A program made the translations under genes and the position numbers. A stretch of 64,000 nucleotides of DNA from an uncultured Porphyromonas sp. (GTDB taxonomy: Bacteria > Bacteroidota > Bacteroidia > Bacteroidales > Porphyromonadaceae): the NCBI RefSeq assembly GCF_938046015.1, contig NZ_CALIXW010000036.1, forward strand, positions 129,717-193,716, in the 5' to 3' direction. The notes under the pieces are model-generated. The model saw only the letters and a list, made by a program, of their open reading frames with translations, had not been told where the DNA came from and did not search any database. How positions within the stretch are numbered: position 1 is the first letter of the stretch; each line of letters begins with the position of its first letter. This document shows, one piece after another, positions 36,236 to 45,100 of this stretch.

Positions 36236-36760
36236 CTATTGGTAGAAGGGGCGCTGTCGTAGGGCAAGCCCTACAAGGGCTCCCCATACGAGGCCCAGGA
36301 AGAGGGTGAAGCAGTAGTCTACCCAGAGCCACTGCCATAGCGGAGTCGCCTCGAGGCTAGCCAGCGACTCCTGTAGCTGCTGCCCTAGCGCCTGAGGCTG
36401 ATTGCTCAGCATCTCGTGGAGCTGATCGAGGATCTCGGGGATGAAGTAGCGGAAGTAGAAGTACTGCGGGATCAAGGCGAGGATCCCCCCGAAGACGTGC
36501 TGGCGCAGGGTATAGCTCAGCCCCTGGAGCCAGCTGAAGCCCGTGCTGGGCGTGGCTACCTGATCGCGGTAAGCCTTGGTGAGGCGATAGGCGGTATAGG
36601 GTATGAGGATGAGCCCAGCAAAGTAGATGAGGCTGAAGAAGGGGTAGCCGAGGCCTAGGATGCGGGCAAGGTAGGTCAAGCAGAGGACGCTGCCGAGCTT
36701 GAGCCCGTCGCGGGCAATAGAGGCTGTGGGCTTGAGTTTATCTTGTTCTTGGGTGCTCAT
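36236..36760 (-). CDS. DUF4199 family membrane protein
   Basis: Uncharacterised Bacteroidetes inner-membrane protein, 174 residues from the ATG at 36758-36760 (MSTQEQDKLKPTASI). A longer reading would cross the promoter at 36781. About four helices are predicted, with a loop rich in Gln and Leu between the third and fourth. DUF4199 genes often directly precede this type of GT2 gene in Bacteroidetes, as here (27 bp), which suggests a shared task in lipid-linked sugar handling. That link is inferred, not shown. Confidence 0.82.
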   Translation of the reverse strand: MSTQEQDKLKPTASIARDGLKLGSVLCLTYLARILGLGYPFFSLIYFAGLILIPYTAYRLTKAYRDQVATPSTGFSWLQGLSYTLRQHVFGGILALIPQYFYFRYFIPEILDQLHEMLSNQPQALGQQLQESLASLEATPLWQWLWVDYCFTLFLGLVWGALVGLALRQRPFYQ

Positions 36761-36780
36761 GTGGTGCGCTTTATTCGCCA

Positions 36781-36788
36781 CAAAGGTA
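36781..36788 (-). promoter_or_regulatory. Bacteroidetes -7 promoter element for DUF4199-GT2-apbE
   Basis: Minus-strand TACCTTTG matches TAnnTTTG, only 21 bp before the ATG at 36760, implying a very short leader. Confidence 0.65.
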
Positions 36789-36935
36789 GTACATATCGCT
36801 CTATCCCTCAAGCGTCACCGCTCGCTAGGCGTGGCTGAGGCCTCTGCCCTGTCACCCCGTTAGGGGCAGCCCCGCCGAGCACTTGTCGCGAGGCTAAGGG
36901 GCCGCGCGAGGCCTTAGCCCCCCCTGCCGCCCCTC

Positions 36936-37020
36936 GTGAGGGATACCCCTCAGCCTCCTGATGGCTATCCCTCACACACGTCACGGACGTCCCTCAGTGC
37001 GCTGACTGATATCCCTCAGC
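36936..37020 (-). repeat. Phased-dyad intergenic repeat, copy G (4 units)
   Basis: Centres at 36944.5, 36966.5, 36988.5 and 37010.5, exactly 22 bp apart. Read on the minus strand the second unit has the GACGTC core, as in other full copies. It lies in the 490-bp gap 36761-37250 between DUF4199 and priA, which otherwise holds a promoter and a weak hairpin. Confidence 0.92.
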
Positions 37021-37124
37021 GCGCTGCTCCTTGTGCCTGAGGAGTATGGGGAGCTTAGTGGGTACTTCGCTGGAAGTAAGCTGAGGGGAAGGGACAAGGG
37101 GGAGCGGGATGCCTCCACTTGGGC

Positions 37125-37142
37125 AGGGAAGTGCGCTTCCCT
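37125..37142 (-). terminator. Possible weak terminator after priA
   Basis: A 7-bp stem with 4-nt loop (AGGGAAG TGCG CTTCCCT), 109 bp past the priA stop and without a T-run. Listed because no better signal ends the long gmd-to-priA transcript. Confidence 0.3.
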
Positions 37143-37250
37143 AAGGGAGGAAGTGCGTGCTCCCCGTGTTGCCCCGTTCGGAAGGGGTATAGCTCGTCCT
37201 CCTGCGCCAAGGCGCTGGATGAGGTCTAGGGGCAGATGTAGCGGGAGGAA

Positions 37251-39761
37251 CTAGAGGGGGTCCACGTCATAGGTGATCTGTACGCGGCGGCTTTCTGGGT
37301 AGCTGCTGTAGAGATGAGCGCGGGCGGTGGTGAAGGCGACACGCTCCTCACTATAGCTGCAGCCGAAGGGACGGCGTACGGTGATCTGACGCTGGTAGAA
37401 GCCCTCGACGCGTCCGACGGAGGGGACGAGGGCTTCACTGACTTCGCCCTGAGGTAGGAGGGCTCTGAGCGACTGGTGTAGGATGAGCCCGACCCGCGCC
37501 AAGAGCTCAGCATCCCGTGCCCGTAGCTGGACGTAGGTGATACGCCAGAAGGGCGGGTAGTGGAGCTCCTGTCGCTCGACGAGTGTCTTGCGGATGAAGC
37601 GCTCATAGTCGTCGCTACGCAGCTCCGAGAGGAAGGGGCTATCGGGGGAGGAAGTCTGTAGGAGGAAGTCCGTGGGCTCGGTGTGGGCACCCTGCGCCGT
37701 GCGCAGGCGTAGCTGGTAGAGCAGCTGGAAGGCGCGCTCCTCAGAGCGGAAGTCGGGGTAGCCTAGGATGGCATCGAGCTGGATGACGGCCACGAGCCCG
37801 AGGTCGCGCCACACGTCCTGCCCCTTGATGAGCTGCGTACCGATGAGGATGTCTACATCGCCCCGCTCCAGCTGCTGCTGTATCTCCAGCTGGCGGCGAC
37901 GCGAGGAGAGGGTATCGCTATCTATACGCAGGATCTGGCGCTCGGGGAAGAGCCGCTGCAGCTCCTCCTCCACGCGCTCGATGCCGTAGCCTACCTGGCG
38001 CAGGGCGGGGCGTGTCTCCCCGCGTCTGGTCGTGATGCTGTCGGTGCCACAGCTGGGGCAGCACTCGGGTAGCGCCTCGCTATGGCCGCAGTAGTGGCAG
38101 AGTAGGGCGTGGCGCGCTCGGTGGTAGGTGAGGCTGACGTCACAGTTGGGGCAGAGGATGCGTGAGCCACAGCTGTCGCAGAGGATGTAGGGGGCGTAGC
38201 CTCGTCTATTCTGTACCAGCAGCACAGGGCGTCCAAGGCCGAGCTGCCGCTGGATCTCAGCGTAGAGCGGCGGCGAGATCATCGAGCCATAGGGCATATC
38301 ATGGCTCCGCCTGAGGCCCGACAGATCGATGACCCCGAGCTGGGGTAGGGGGGCAAGGGTAGCCTCGGGCTCGGGGCGCAGCAGCTGATACTTACCGCGG
38401 AGGGCGTGGAAGAGGACTTCGGCCGAAGGGGTCTCCGAGGTCAGCAGCACCTTAGCTCCGAGCTCGTGGGCGCGCCATAGCGCCACATCTCGAGCGTGGT
38501 AGCGGGGGGCTGTGAGCTGCTGCTTGTAGAGGTATTCGTGCTCCTCGTCGACGATGATGAGCCCGAGGCGGGGCAGGGGGAGGAAGATCGCGCTACGTGT
38601 GCCGAGGACGACGGTGGGCTCCTCTAGAGAGGCCAGGCGCTGGTAGGTCTCCACGCGCAGTGCCTCGGAGAGGAGGCTATGGTAGGGGTAGTAGGCGTCG
38701 GGGAGGAGGCGCTCCAGGCGCTGCTGTAGCCCGAAGTGCGCCCCTATGGAGCCTGCGGCCGCACTTAGGATGAGCACCTGCTGCCCTGCCGCTAGGGCCT
38801 GCTGTGCCTGGGCGACGATGAAGTCCTCTGTCCCCTGGCGGCTATTCCCCCAGTAGAGCGTCACCGGGGTTGTGAGGGGAGGGACATTAGTCGCCGTCAT
38901 GGGGGCTTCGTCCTCGGCGTGCAGCTGCTGCCTGAGGCGACTTTTCGGGAGCTCGAGGAGCTCAAGGATTCCCTTATCGACAAGCGCCTTGAGGGGTGCA
39001 TTGCCCTGGGGGAGGTGCTCTAGGAGCAGCGCTCGGTGTAGGGGCTCCTCTAGGGACGAGCCTGCCTGCTGGTGCAGCTCGAGGAAGCGCTCCAGCAGCT
39101 GAGCTTGGCGTGGGGCACGCCGTAGTGCGTCATAGGCCTCGGCGAGTAGCCCTTCGTCCTGACGGTAGGGCTCGGCGAGGCGGAGGTAGCGCTCTAGTCT
39201 CGGCTTATACTTCGTCTGCAGCTGTTCCTCCGTGGTGAGGGCTCCGAGGCTCAGCAGGTGGAGTATAGGCTGCGTCAGCCTACGCCCGAGCTGGAGCTCC
39301 AGCTGCTGTATGGAGAGGGGACGTGCGGCAGCAGACAGCAGGTCGAGGAGGCGACACTCGAGCTCGCTGAGGGCTGTCTCCGCTGTGAAGTCCTCATTGA
39401 GGAGGAGCATCGTCTTACTCTCGGGCAGGAGCGCCGAGGGCAGGGCTACACGCAGGACGGAGCCCAGGGGGCAGCAGTAGTAGTAGCTCATCCATTGCCA
39501 CTGCCGTAGCTGATCGGCAGGCACCAGCGGCTCAGCGTCAAGGACCTGCTCGATGGGGCGGAGCCTCTGCCCCCCAGCCTCCTCCTCGGCCAAAGGCTGT
39601 AGGCGAAGGATGACGGCCGTGTAGTAACGCTTGGTACCGAAGGGGACGACGACACGACAGCCAGGGGCGAGCTGCGGATAGCGCGCCAGCAGTTCGTCGG
39701 AGACAAGGTAGCTGTAGCTACCCTCTACGGCTAGGGGGATGATGAGCTCTGCCTGATACAT
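37251..39761 (-). CDS. priA: Primosomal protein N' (PriA) with degenerate ATPase motifs
   Basis: Replication-restart protein, 836 residues, aligning along its length with PriA by motif order. An N-terminal DNA-binding domain is followed by the helicase core. The zinc module is intact (CDSC, CPNC, CHYC and CPSC pairs), as are VIIVDEEHE-like IIVDEEHEYLYKQ (Asp405-Glu406-Glu407-His408), RYHARDVA and QNRRGYAP. The Walker A site, normally GVTGSGKTE, is WGNSRQGTE with Gly310 in place of Lys. Motif Ia (PEIALT) is AAAGSIG. Motif VI (QVAGRAGR) is QLRLRTAQ at 683-690. ATP-driven unwinding is therefore probably lost while DNA binding and scaffolding may remain. There is no frameshift. It lies 15 bp after the TamA-like gene. 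Confidence 0.9.
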   Translation of the reverse strand: MYQAELIIPLAVEGSYSYLVSDELLARYPQLAPGCRVVVPFGTKRYYTAVILRLQPLAEEEAGGQRLRPIEQVLDAEPLVPADQLRQWQWMSYYYCCPLGSVLRVALPSALLPESKTMLLLNEDFTAETALSELECRLLDLLSAAARPLSIQQLELQLGRRLTQPILHLLSLGALTTEEQLQTKYKPRLERYLRLAEPYRQDEGLLAEAYDALRRAPRQAQLLERFLELHQQAGSSLEEPLHRALLLEHLPQGNAPLKALVDKGILELLELPKSRLRQQLHAEDEAPMTATNVPPLTTPVTLYWGNSRQGTEDFIVAQAQQALAAGQQVLILSAAAGSIGAHFGLQQRLERLLPDAYYPYHSLLSEALRVETYQRLASLEEPTVVLGTRSAIFLPLPRLGLIIVDEEHEYLYKQQLTAPRYHARDVALWRAHELGAKVLLTSETPSAEVLFHALRGKYQLLRPEPEATLAPLPQLGVIDLSGLRRSHDMPYGSMISPPLYAEIQRQLGLGRPVLLVQNRRGYAPYILCDSCGSRILCPNCDVSLTYHRARHALLCHYCGHSEALPECCPSCGTDSITTRRGETRPALRQVGYGIERVEEELQRLFPERQILRIDSDTLSSRRRQLEIQQQLERGDVDILIGTQLIKGQDVWRDLGLVAVIQLDAILGYPDFRSEERAFQLLYQLRLRTAQGAHTEPTDFLLQTSSPDSPFLSELRSDDYERFIRKTLVERQELHYPPFWRITYVQLRARDAELLARVGLILHQSLRALLPQGEVSEALVPSVGRVEGFYQRQITVRRPFGCSYSEERVAFTTARAHLYSSYPESRRVQITYDVDPL

Positions 39762-39776
39762 CGTGCGGCTGGGGGC

Positions 39777-42185
39777 TTAGAAGGGATAGCCGATGGCTAG
39801 GTGGTAGCCGATGGCGTCCTTGAAGCGCGGGATATTGTACCAGCCCCTGCGCTCGGTAGCATAGGGTAGATGCAGCCCTATGCCGACGTCGAAGCGCACG
39901 ACGAGGAAGGATAGATCGTAGCGCAGCCCTGCCCCCGTACCCACGGCGATCTGATCCAGCAGGCGGGGCAGCGAACCCGCCTCGGAGAGCGCAGCCCCAG
40001 GGCGCGAGGCGTCGGGGCGTAGGAGCCATACGTTGCCCGCGTCGAGGAAGACCGCGGCGTGGCAGTCGCCGAAGAGACGGCCGCGGTACTCGAGGTTCGC
40101 CTCGAACTTGAACTCCCCGACGCGATCCATGAAGGAGTAGGCATTCTCATCCTCCGTGCGGAAGCGCCCTGGGCCGATGCTGCGCACGGTGAAGGCACGT
40201 ATGCTGTTGGCCCCTCCGACGTAGAACTGCTCGATGTAGGGTGCCGTCGTCGCATTGCCATAGGCATAGAGCGCGCCCGTAGCTAGACGTGTGGCGATCG
40301 TCTGATTGCGATCGATACGCCAGGAGTAGCGCATATCCAGCGCTGCCTTGACGAACTGAGCGAAGGGCACACCGAAAAGCTTCTTCGTCTCGCCGTAAGG
40401 GCGGCCAGAGAGGCTCTCTAGGGCATTGACGACGTTTCCTGCCTCGCTGACCTCGCCGAAGAGCTGCAGGAAGTGCGGGCTCTGCTCGGGCTGATGCGTG
40501 TAGGTGAAGTAGTAGGCGAGCTTGGGGATGAACTGATTGCGCAGCGAGAGGCCGAGGGCGGGATTCTCCTCGAGGAGCTTGTCGAAGCGTGCCGTCGTAT
40601 GTGACAGCTGGGTATAGCTTAGGCTCAGGGGAACCAGCCTATGGCTCCAGCGCTCCGAGGGCTGGAAGCTGTACTCCATCGATAGGGAGAGCGAGCGCAG
40701 CGTATAGTAGCGGGCATGGTTGATGGCCTGCGCCCCGAGCTTGAAGCTCGTGCTGGTGGGGTACTTGTAGTAGCTGTCCAGCATGCTGGGGAAGAGAATC
40801 GTCGGGAAGACGAGGCTAAGGTCGCCGCCGAGCTGATAGCTATTGATGGAGACGGAGCTCCCGTCGGATGGGCTACGTCCCGTCTGCCACTCATAGGAGC
40901 CGTAGAGGTTCGCCGAGAGGCGTTCCCCGCCACCGAAGAGGTTGTTGCGATCGAGTGAGAGGGATACCCCAGGGCCCATATAGTTGTTGGACTTCTTCAT
41001 CATCGCCGCCCCGATATAGGCGGACCAGGGGCGGCTGGGGCGTAGGAGGACCATGAGATCAAGGTCGCCTATACTATCCATCACCGAGGGGAAGCTACGG
41101 CGTAGGCTGTCGCTCGCAGTGCTATCGGCACTAGCATTACCCTTCGTCTCCTCCCGCTTGGAGAAGTAGAACTCAACCGAGGAGAAGGCCCCGAGGTTAT
41201 TGAGCGCCGCTAGGGTGCTCGCCTCCTCGCTGCTTTTATAGATCGCCTGGGGCGTCATGCGGATACGAGAGGCAAGCATCCGAGGACGTACGAGGGGCTT
41301 GTCCGTGTAGTAGAACTTCAGCCCTGGCCCTAGGTCTACGCTATCGGTAGCAAGTGAGCCGAGACGCTCATTGTCATCGGGCAGTAGGCGTAGCTGGATA
41401 TCTCCGACGCGCCACTGCCTTAGGGCTTCGGAGGGCGTATCAGGGGCTAGGCGCGTGCGCAGAGCTACGTGCCCGGGCTTCTGTAAGGTGTCCGCCTCGT
41501 AGGTGATGTAGTCGCTCTTGAGGTAGTAGTAGCCGTGCTCTCGGAGGAAGGCCGTCGCGATGTCTCGGTCGGCCTGTAGGGCCTGCATGGAGAAGGGACC
41601 CCCGCGGTGTAGATAGCTCAGGCGTTCGTGGCGGAAGAAGCGGTCCTTACGGATAGGCACAGGGGGGAAGTAGCTGACGCTATCCAGTAGGTAGAGCGCC
41701 CCAGGGGTGATCTCATAGCTCACCTTGGCCTGTAGGGAGTCGCTCGGCATGGGGTGAATGGAGGCACGTACCTGAGCCGATAGGTAGCCGCGGTCGCGTA
41801 GGGCCTGCTGGGCGACCTTGGCGCGTAGCGCAGGGCTGACATCGCGCATCCATACGGGGCGGGAGGTCAGGCGGCGCAGTCCCTTGGTGAGCCAGGTGGG
41901 ATGCGACGAGAGGCTCATATAAAGGTAGGGGCTCACCAGCGGGAAGGGGAAGCGCAGGGAGTTACTCCCCAGGATGGCTCCATTGGGAGCGTAGCTTAGC
42001 TTGGCCTCCGCCTCCGCCAGCGCATCCCCGAGGTAACCCCCTTTGGCTTTGCCGACGACATCAATGGACTTGACGCCGATGTAGAGCTGGTCATCGGGCC
42101 CCTGATAGCGGTGCAGAGAGCAGCTAGCGAGTGTGGTCAGTGTGAGGGCTCCGAGCAGGAGGTAGGGTGTCCGTATAGGCTGCAT
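39777..42185 (-). CDS. TamA-like (TamL type, Omp85) outer-membrane lipoprotein
   Basis: Outer-membrane partner of TamB, 802 residues. It has a lipoprotein signal (LGALTLTTLASC, Cys22), POTRA-like domains to about residue 370, and a C-terminal barrel with the Omp85 loop motif VGGANSIRAFTVRSIGPG. It ends HLAIGYPF. It lies 12 bp downstream of tamB, so the two form the Bacteroidetes TAM pair that inserts outer-membrane proteins and helps move lipid. It is a paralogue of the gene at 12722-15010 with the same C-terminal AIGYPF. Lipidation of the TamA subunit is a known Bacteroidetes feature. Confidence 0.9.
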   Translation of the reverse strand: MQPIRTPYLLLGALTLTTLASCSLHRYQGPDDQLYIGVKSIDVVGKAKGGYLGDALAEAEAKLSYAPNGAILGSNSLRFPFPLVSPYLYMSLSSHPTWLTKGLRRLTSRPVWMRDVSPALRAKVAQQALRDRGYLSAQVRASIHPMPSDSLQAKVSYEITPGALYLLDSVSYFPPVPIRKDRFFRHERLSYLHRGGPFSMQALQADRDIATAFLREHGYYYLKSDYITYEADTLQKPGHVALRTRLAPDTPSEALRQWRVGDIQLRLLPDDNERLGSLATDSVDLGPGLKFYYTDKPLVRPRMLASRIRMTPQAIYKSSEEASTLAALNNLGAFSSVEFYFSKREETKGNASADSTASDSLRRSFPSVMDSIGDLDLMVLLRPSRPWSAYIGAAMMKKSNNYMGPGVSLSLDRNNLFGGGERLSANLYGSYEWQTGRSPSDGSSVSINSYQLGGDLSLVFPTILFPSMLDSYYKYPTSTSFKLGAQAINHARYYTLRSLSLSMEYSFQPSERWSHRLVPLSLSYTQLSHTTARFDKLLEENPALGLSLRNQFIPKLAYYFTYTHQPEQSPHFLQLFGEVSEAGNVVNALESLSGRPYGETKKLFGVPFAQFVKAALDMRYSWRIDRNQTIATRLATGALYAYGNATTAPYIEQFYVGGANSIRAFTVRSIGPGRFRTEDENAYSFMDRVGEFKFEANLEYRGRLFGDCHAAVFLDAGNVWLLRPDASRPGAALSEAGSLPRLLDQIAVGTGAGLRYDLSFLVVRFDVGIGLHLPYATERRGWYNIPRFKDAIGYHLAIGYPF

Positions 42186-42197
42186 GGTGGGCTGAGC

Positions 42198-45100
42198 TTA
42201 GTGGGTGGAGGAGCTATGCGCCCCTTGGGTGCGACGTATGAGGGGGACGCTATCGTGGCGCAGCGTGTCGGCACTCGTCTGAGAGCGGGTGCTGGACGGG
42301 GTGCTATCATAGACGCCTGGCGTGAAGAAGAGCGGCTGAGCCTTCTGCTGTCCCGCCTTGGTCTTGGCCTTCGGGCGGAAGAGATCCCAGAGGCTGTAGA
42401 GCTTGCGACGGAGTACATAGCCCACCCCAGTCTCGGAGTACTCGCCCTCGAGGATGTTATCCGTGACGCGCTTGTGGTAGAGGCTGAAGTACTGCTCCCC
42501 AGTCTTGTCCAGCTGGTACTGGAGGGAGACGTTGTCGAGGAAGTTCTGCCCCTGGCTCGAGGAGTTAGCCCCGCTCTGCACCTTGCCCCCCACGACGATG
42601 CGTATACGGTCGTTGTAGAAGCGGCGGCTAAAGCTATAGGTATAGTCCGTGCGCGCTGCCTCGCCGCTCGAGCCATCGTAGCGGTCTACCCCGAGACTGA
42701 GGTCAGTGCCCTGGAGGAGCTTGCCCGCGGTCTTATTGATCTGCGACTGCAGGAGGGAGGTGAGGGCGTTGTTTAGGTCGAGGTTCCCTGTGCCGCTGCC
42801 ACTACCGAGGTACACGCCCGTGGCCATCAGGGCGATGGCCTGCTTGCCTTGCTCCTCGGTCGTCATCGTTGCGAGGCTGTTCTGCATGCTGAGGTTGTCG
42901 GGGGCACTTAGGCCGAAGCTCAGGTTCATACGGTTGACGTAGTCGCTGACCTTGATGCTGACGTTGAAGGTCACGCGCTGGGCGCTGCTCCCCGACTCGT
43001 TGACGGTCGCCTTGACGCTTTGGGTCGCGGAGAAGTTAAGGTAGGGGTTGGATACAGGTCCGTTCCAGGAGAGCGTGCTTGTGGGGTCGATGGAGAACTT
43101 CTTGTTCCCCACCACGGGTAGGGTATAGCTCAGGTCACCGCCTCCGCTCATCTCATAGCGTCCCCTGAGGCTCATCTGCCCGAAGGGAGGGTAGGTGAAG
43201 TGGAGCGTCCCGCCACCCTGAGCGTGGGCGTAGTCCTGACCGTCGGCCGTGAGGTCAGCGCCTACACGCACTGAGGGATCGATATGGATGGAGAGGTTGA
43301 CGTCCAGCCCGCCGAAGCTGGGGCTGATGGGCTCGACGCGCTTGGTGAAGAGCGTGTCGGCGAAGTCCACGAAGCTCACCAGGCCGTTGGTCCCCTGCGA
43401 GGTCTCGAGCGGATCCTCACGCATGATGTAGGTGCAGTTGGTGCCGCTCAGTACATTGAGTGCCCCGCGTACACGCAGCCCCGTCATTGGGCCCGTCACC
43501 TGCATGTTGGTCGAGGCGACGATGCGGCCATAGAGGAGCTGGTCCTCGCGCTTGGGGCGGAGATCATTGAGCAGCGTCAGCTCATCGGAGGTGATGCGTA
43601 GGGAGGCCTTGGCCTTGGGCGAGGTGCTTTGCTCGATCTTCCCATCGATGTAGATGGCCTTCTTCGGGTCTACCGAGGGGTGGATGGCATAGTGGTCGAA
43701 GTGTATCGTAGAGCCCTCCAGACGCACTGGAATACTGTCGAGCTGCAGGTGCATGCCGTAGGTGCTGAGGTGGAGAAGCGTCTTCGAGAGCGCTACTTGA
43801 CCACTGAGGATGGGTTCTGTCAGTGAGCCTGAGAGGTGTATAGAGCCCTCGGCGGCCCCCTCGATGGAGCTACCCGAGGCGCTGAGGAAGGGGTTCGCCA
43901 GCTCCAAGGGGAAGGAGTTCAGCTGGAGCGTCCCCGAGAGCGGCGAGACGCGCCGCTTGGGGTAATAGATCCCGTCGATGGACATCGCCGAGCGCCCATT
44001 GTAGCCTACATCCGCCGTGATGTAGTGGGAATCATCGGTACGAGGCTCGTAGAAGAGGGAGGTCGTGAAGTGGCCGAACTTCTTATCCTCGTAGCGGAAG
44101 TTCGTCAGCGATAGGTCTCCCGAGATGGTGGGCTGAGCCGAGAGCTTGCCCTGACGCTGATAGTGTATGTCCCCAAAGAAGACCCCAGCGACATCGGGGA
44201 GGCCAAGCGCACGGAAGTCCTCCAGGTAGAGGTTCTGTATGCTCAGCATCACGTCCTGCGTCCCGAGTGGCTCGTCCTTGGCCTCCAGCGATAGTAGGCC
44301 TCGCTCTGCTCCCTGTAGTCGTAGCGAGCCTAAGAGCAGGTAGTCCCGCTTGCGCAGGCTCAGGTGGTTGTCGGGGTTGATGCTGAAGTCCTTGTAGGCG
44401 ATGCGTAGGCGTTCCTGGTCGAAGCGCAGCTGATAGGCATCGCCTCCCCACACCCCGCTGAGGTGCGTACCGTGGACGAGCGTCCCTGACTCATCACGCC
44501 AGGCGAAACCCAAGGCGCCTGCCTGGAGGGTCGTTTGTAGCTGTGCCTCGATGTTGAAGCCCGCTTGGCCACGGAAGCGCTGCTTGTTGACCATGCCCTT
44601 GAGGTGGAGGGTGAGGCTGTCGGGCTGAGCTGGGCGCGCGGTACGCTCGGTCTCTGCCGCTAGGTGTACCTCCTTGAGCCTAAGGGTATCTATACGTAGA
44701 TCGGAGATATGCATGCTCCCTGATATGCCCTTGTAGGGATCGGTATGCCAGCTGGCGCTGAGCCCTCCGAGGGCGATCTGCTGATTGGCTAGATAGTAGC
44801 GTAGGGGATTGTTGTTGCCCATCGTGAGGCTAAGCTGCGCGGAGGGGAGTAGCGGGACGAGGTCCTCCAGCTGACGGCGTGCGGACTTGCCCGAGGCGAT
44901 GAGCTGCCACTGCGCTGTCGCCTGGTCGAGCAGCTTGCCGAGGCTCTTCTGAAGCTCCGTGGGCCCTGCCGAGAGCTGTAGCTGCCCCTTCATGTCGCCC
45001 GAGCTCACATTTCCGAGGATGCTGTGGGCGTTGGTTGAGACGAGGAGGTCGAAGCGAGGTGGCTGGAGGGTATCGCCTTGGAAGACGAGGACAGCGCTGT

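Noticed and set aside
37033..37254. A 73-codon plus-strand frame before priA's 3' end
   Set aside because: It has a random composition, starts at the edge of a repeat copy and overlaps the priA stop. No evidence of coding.
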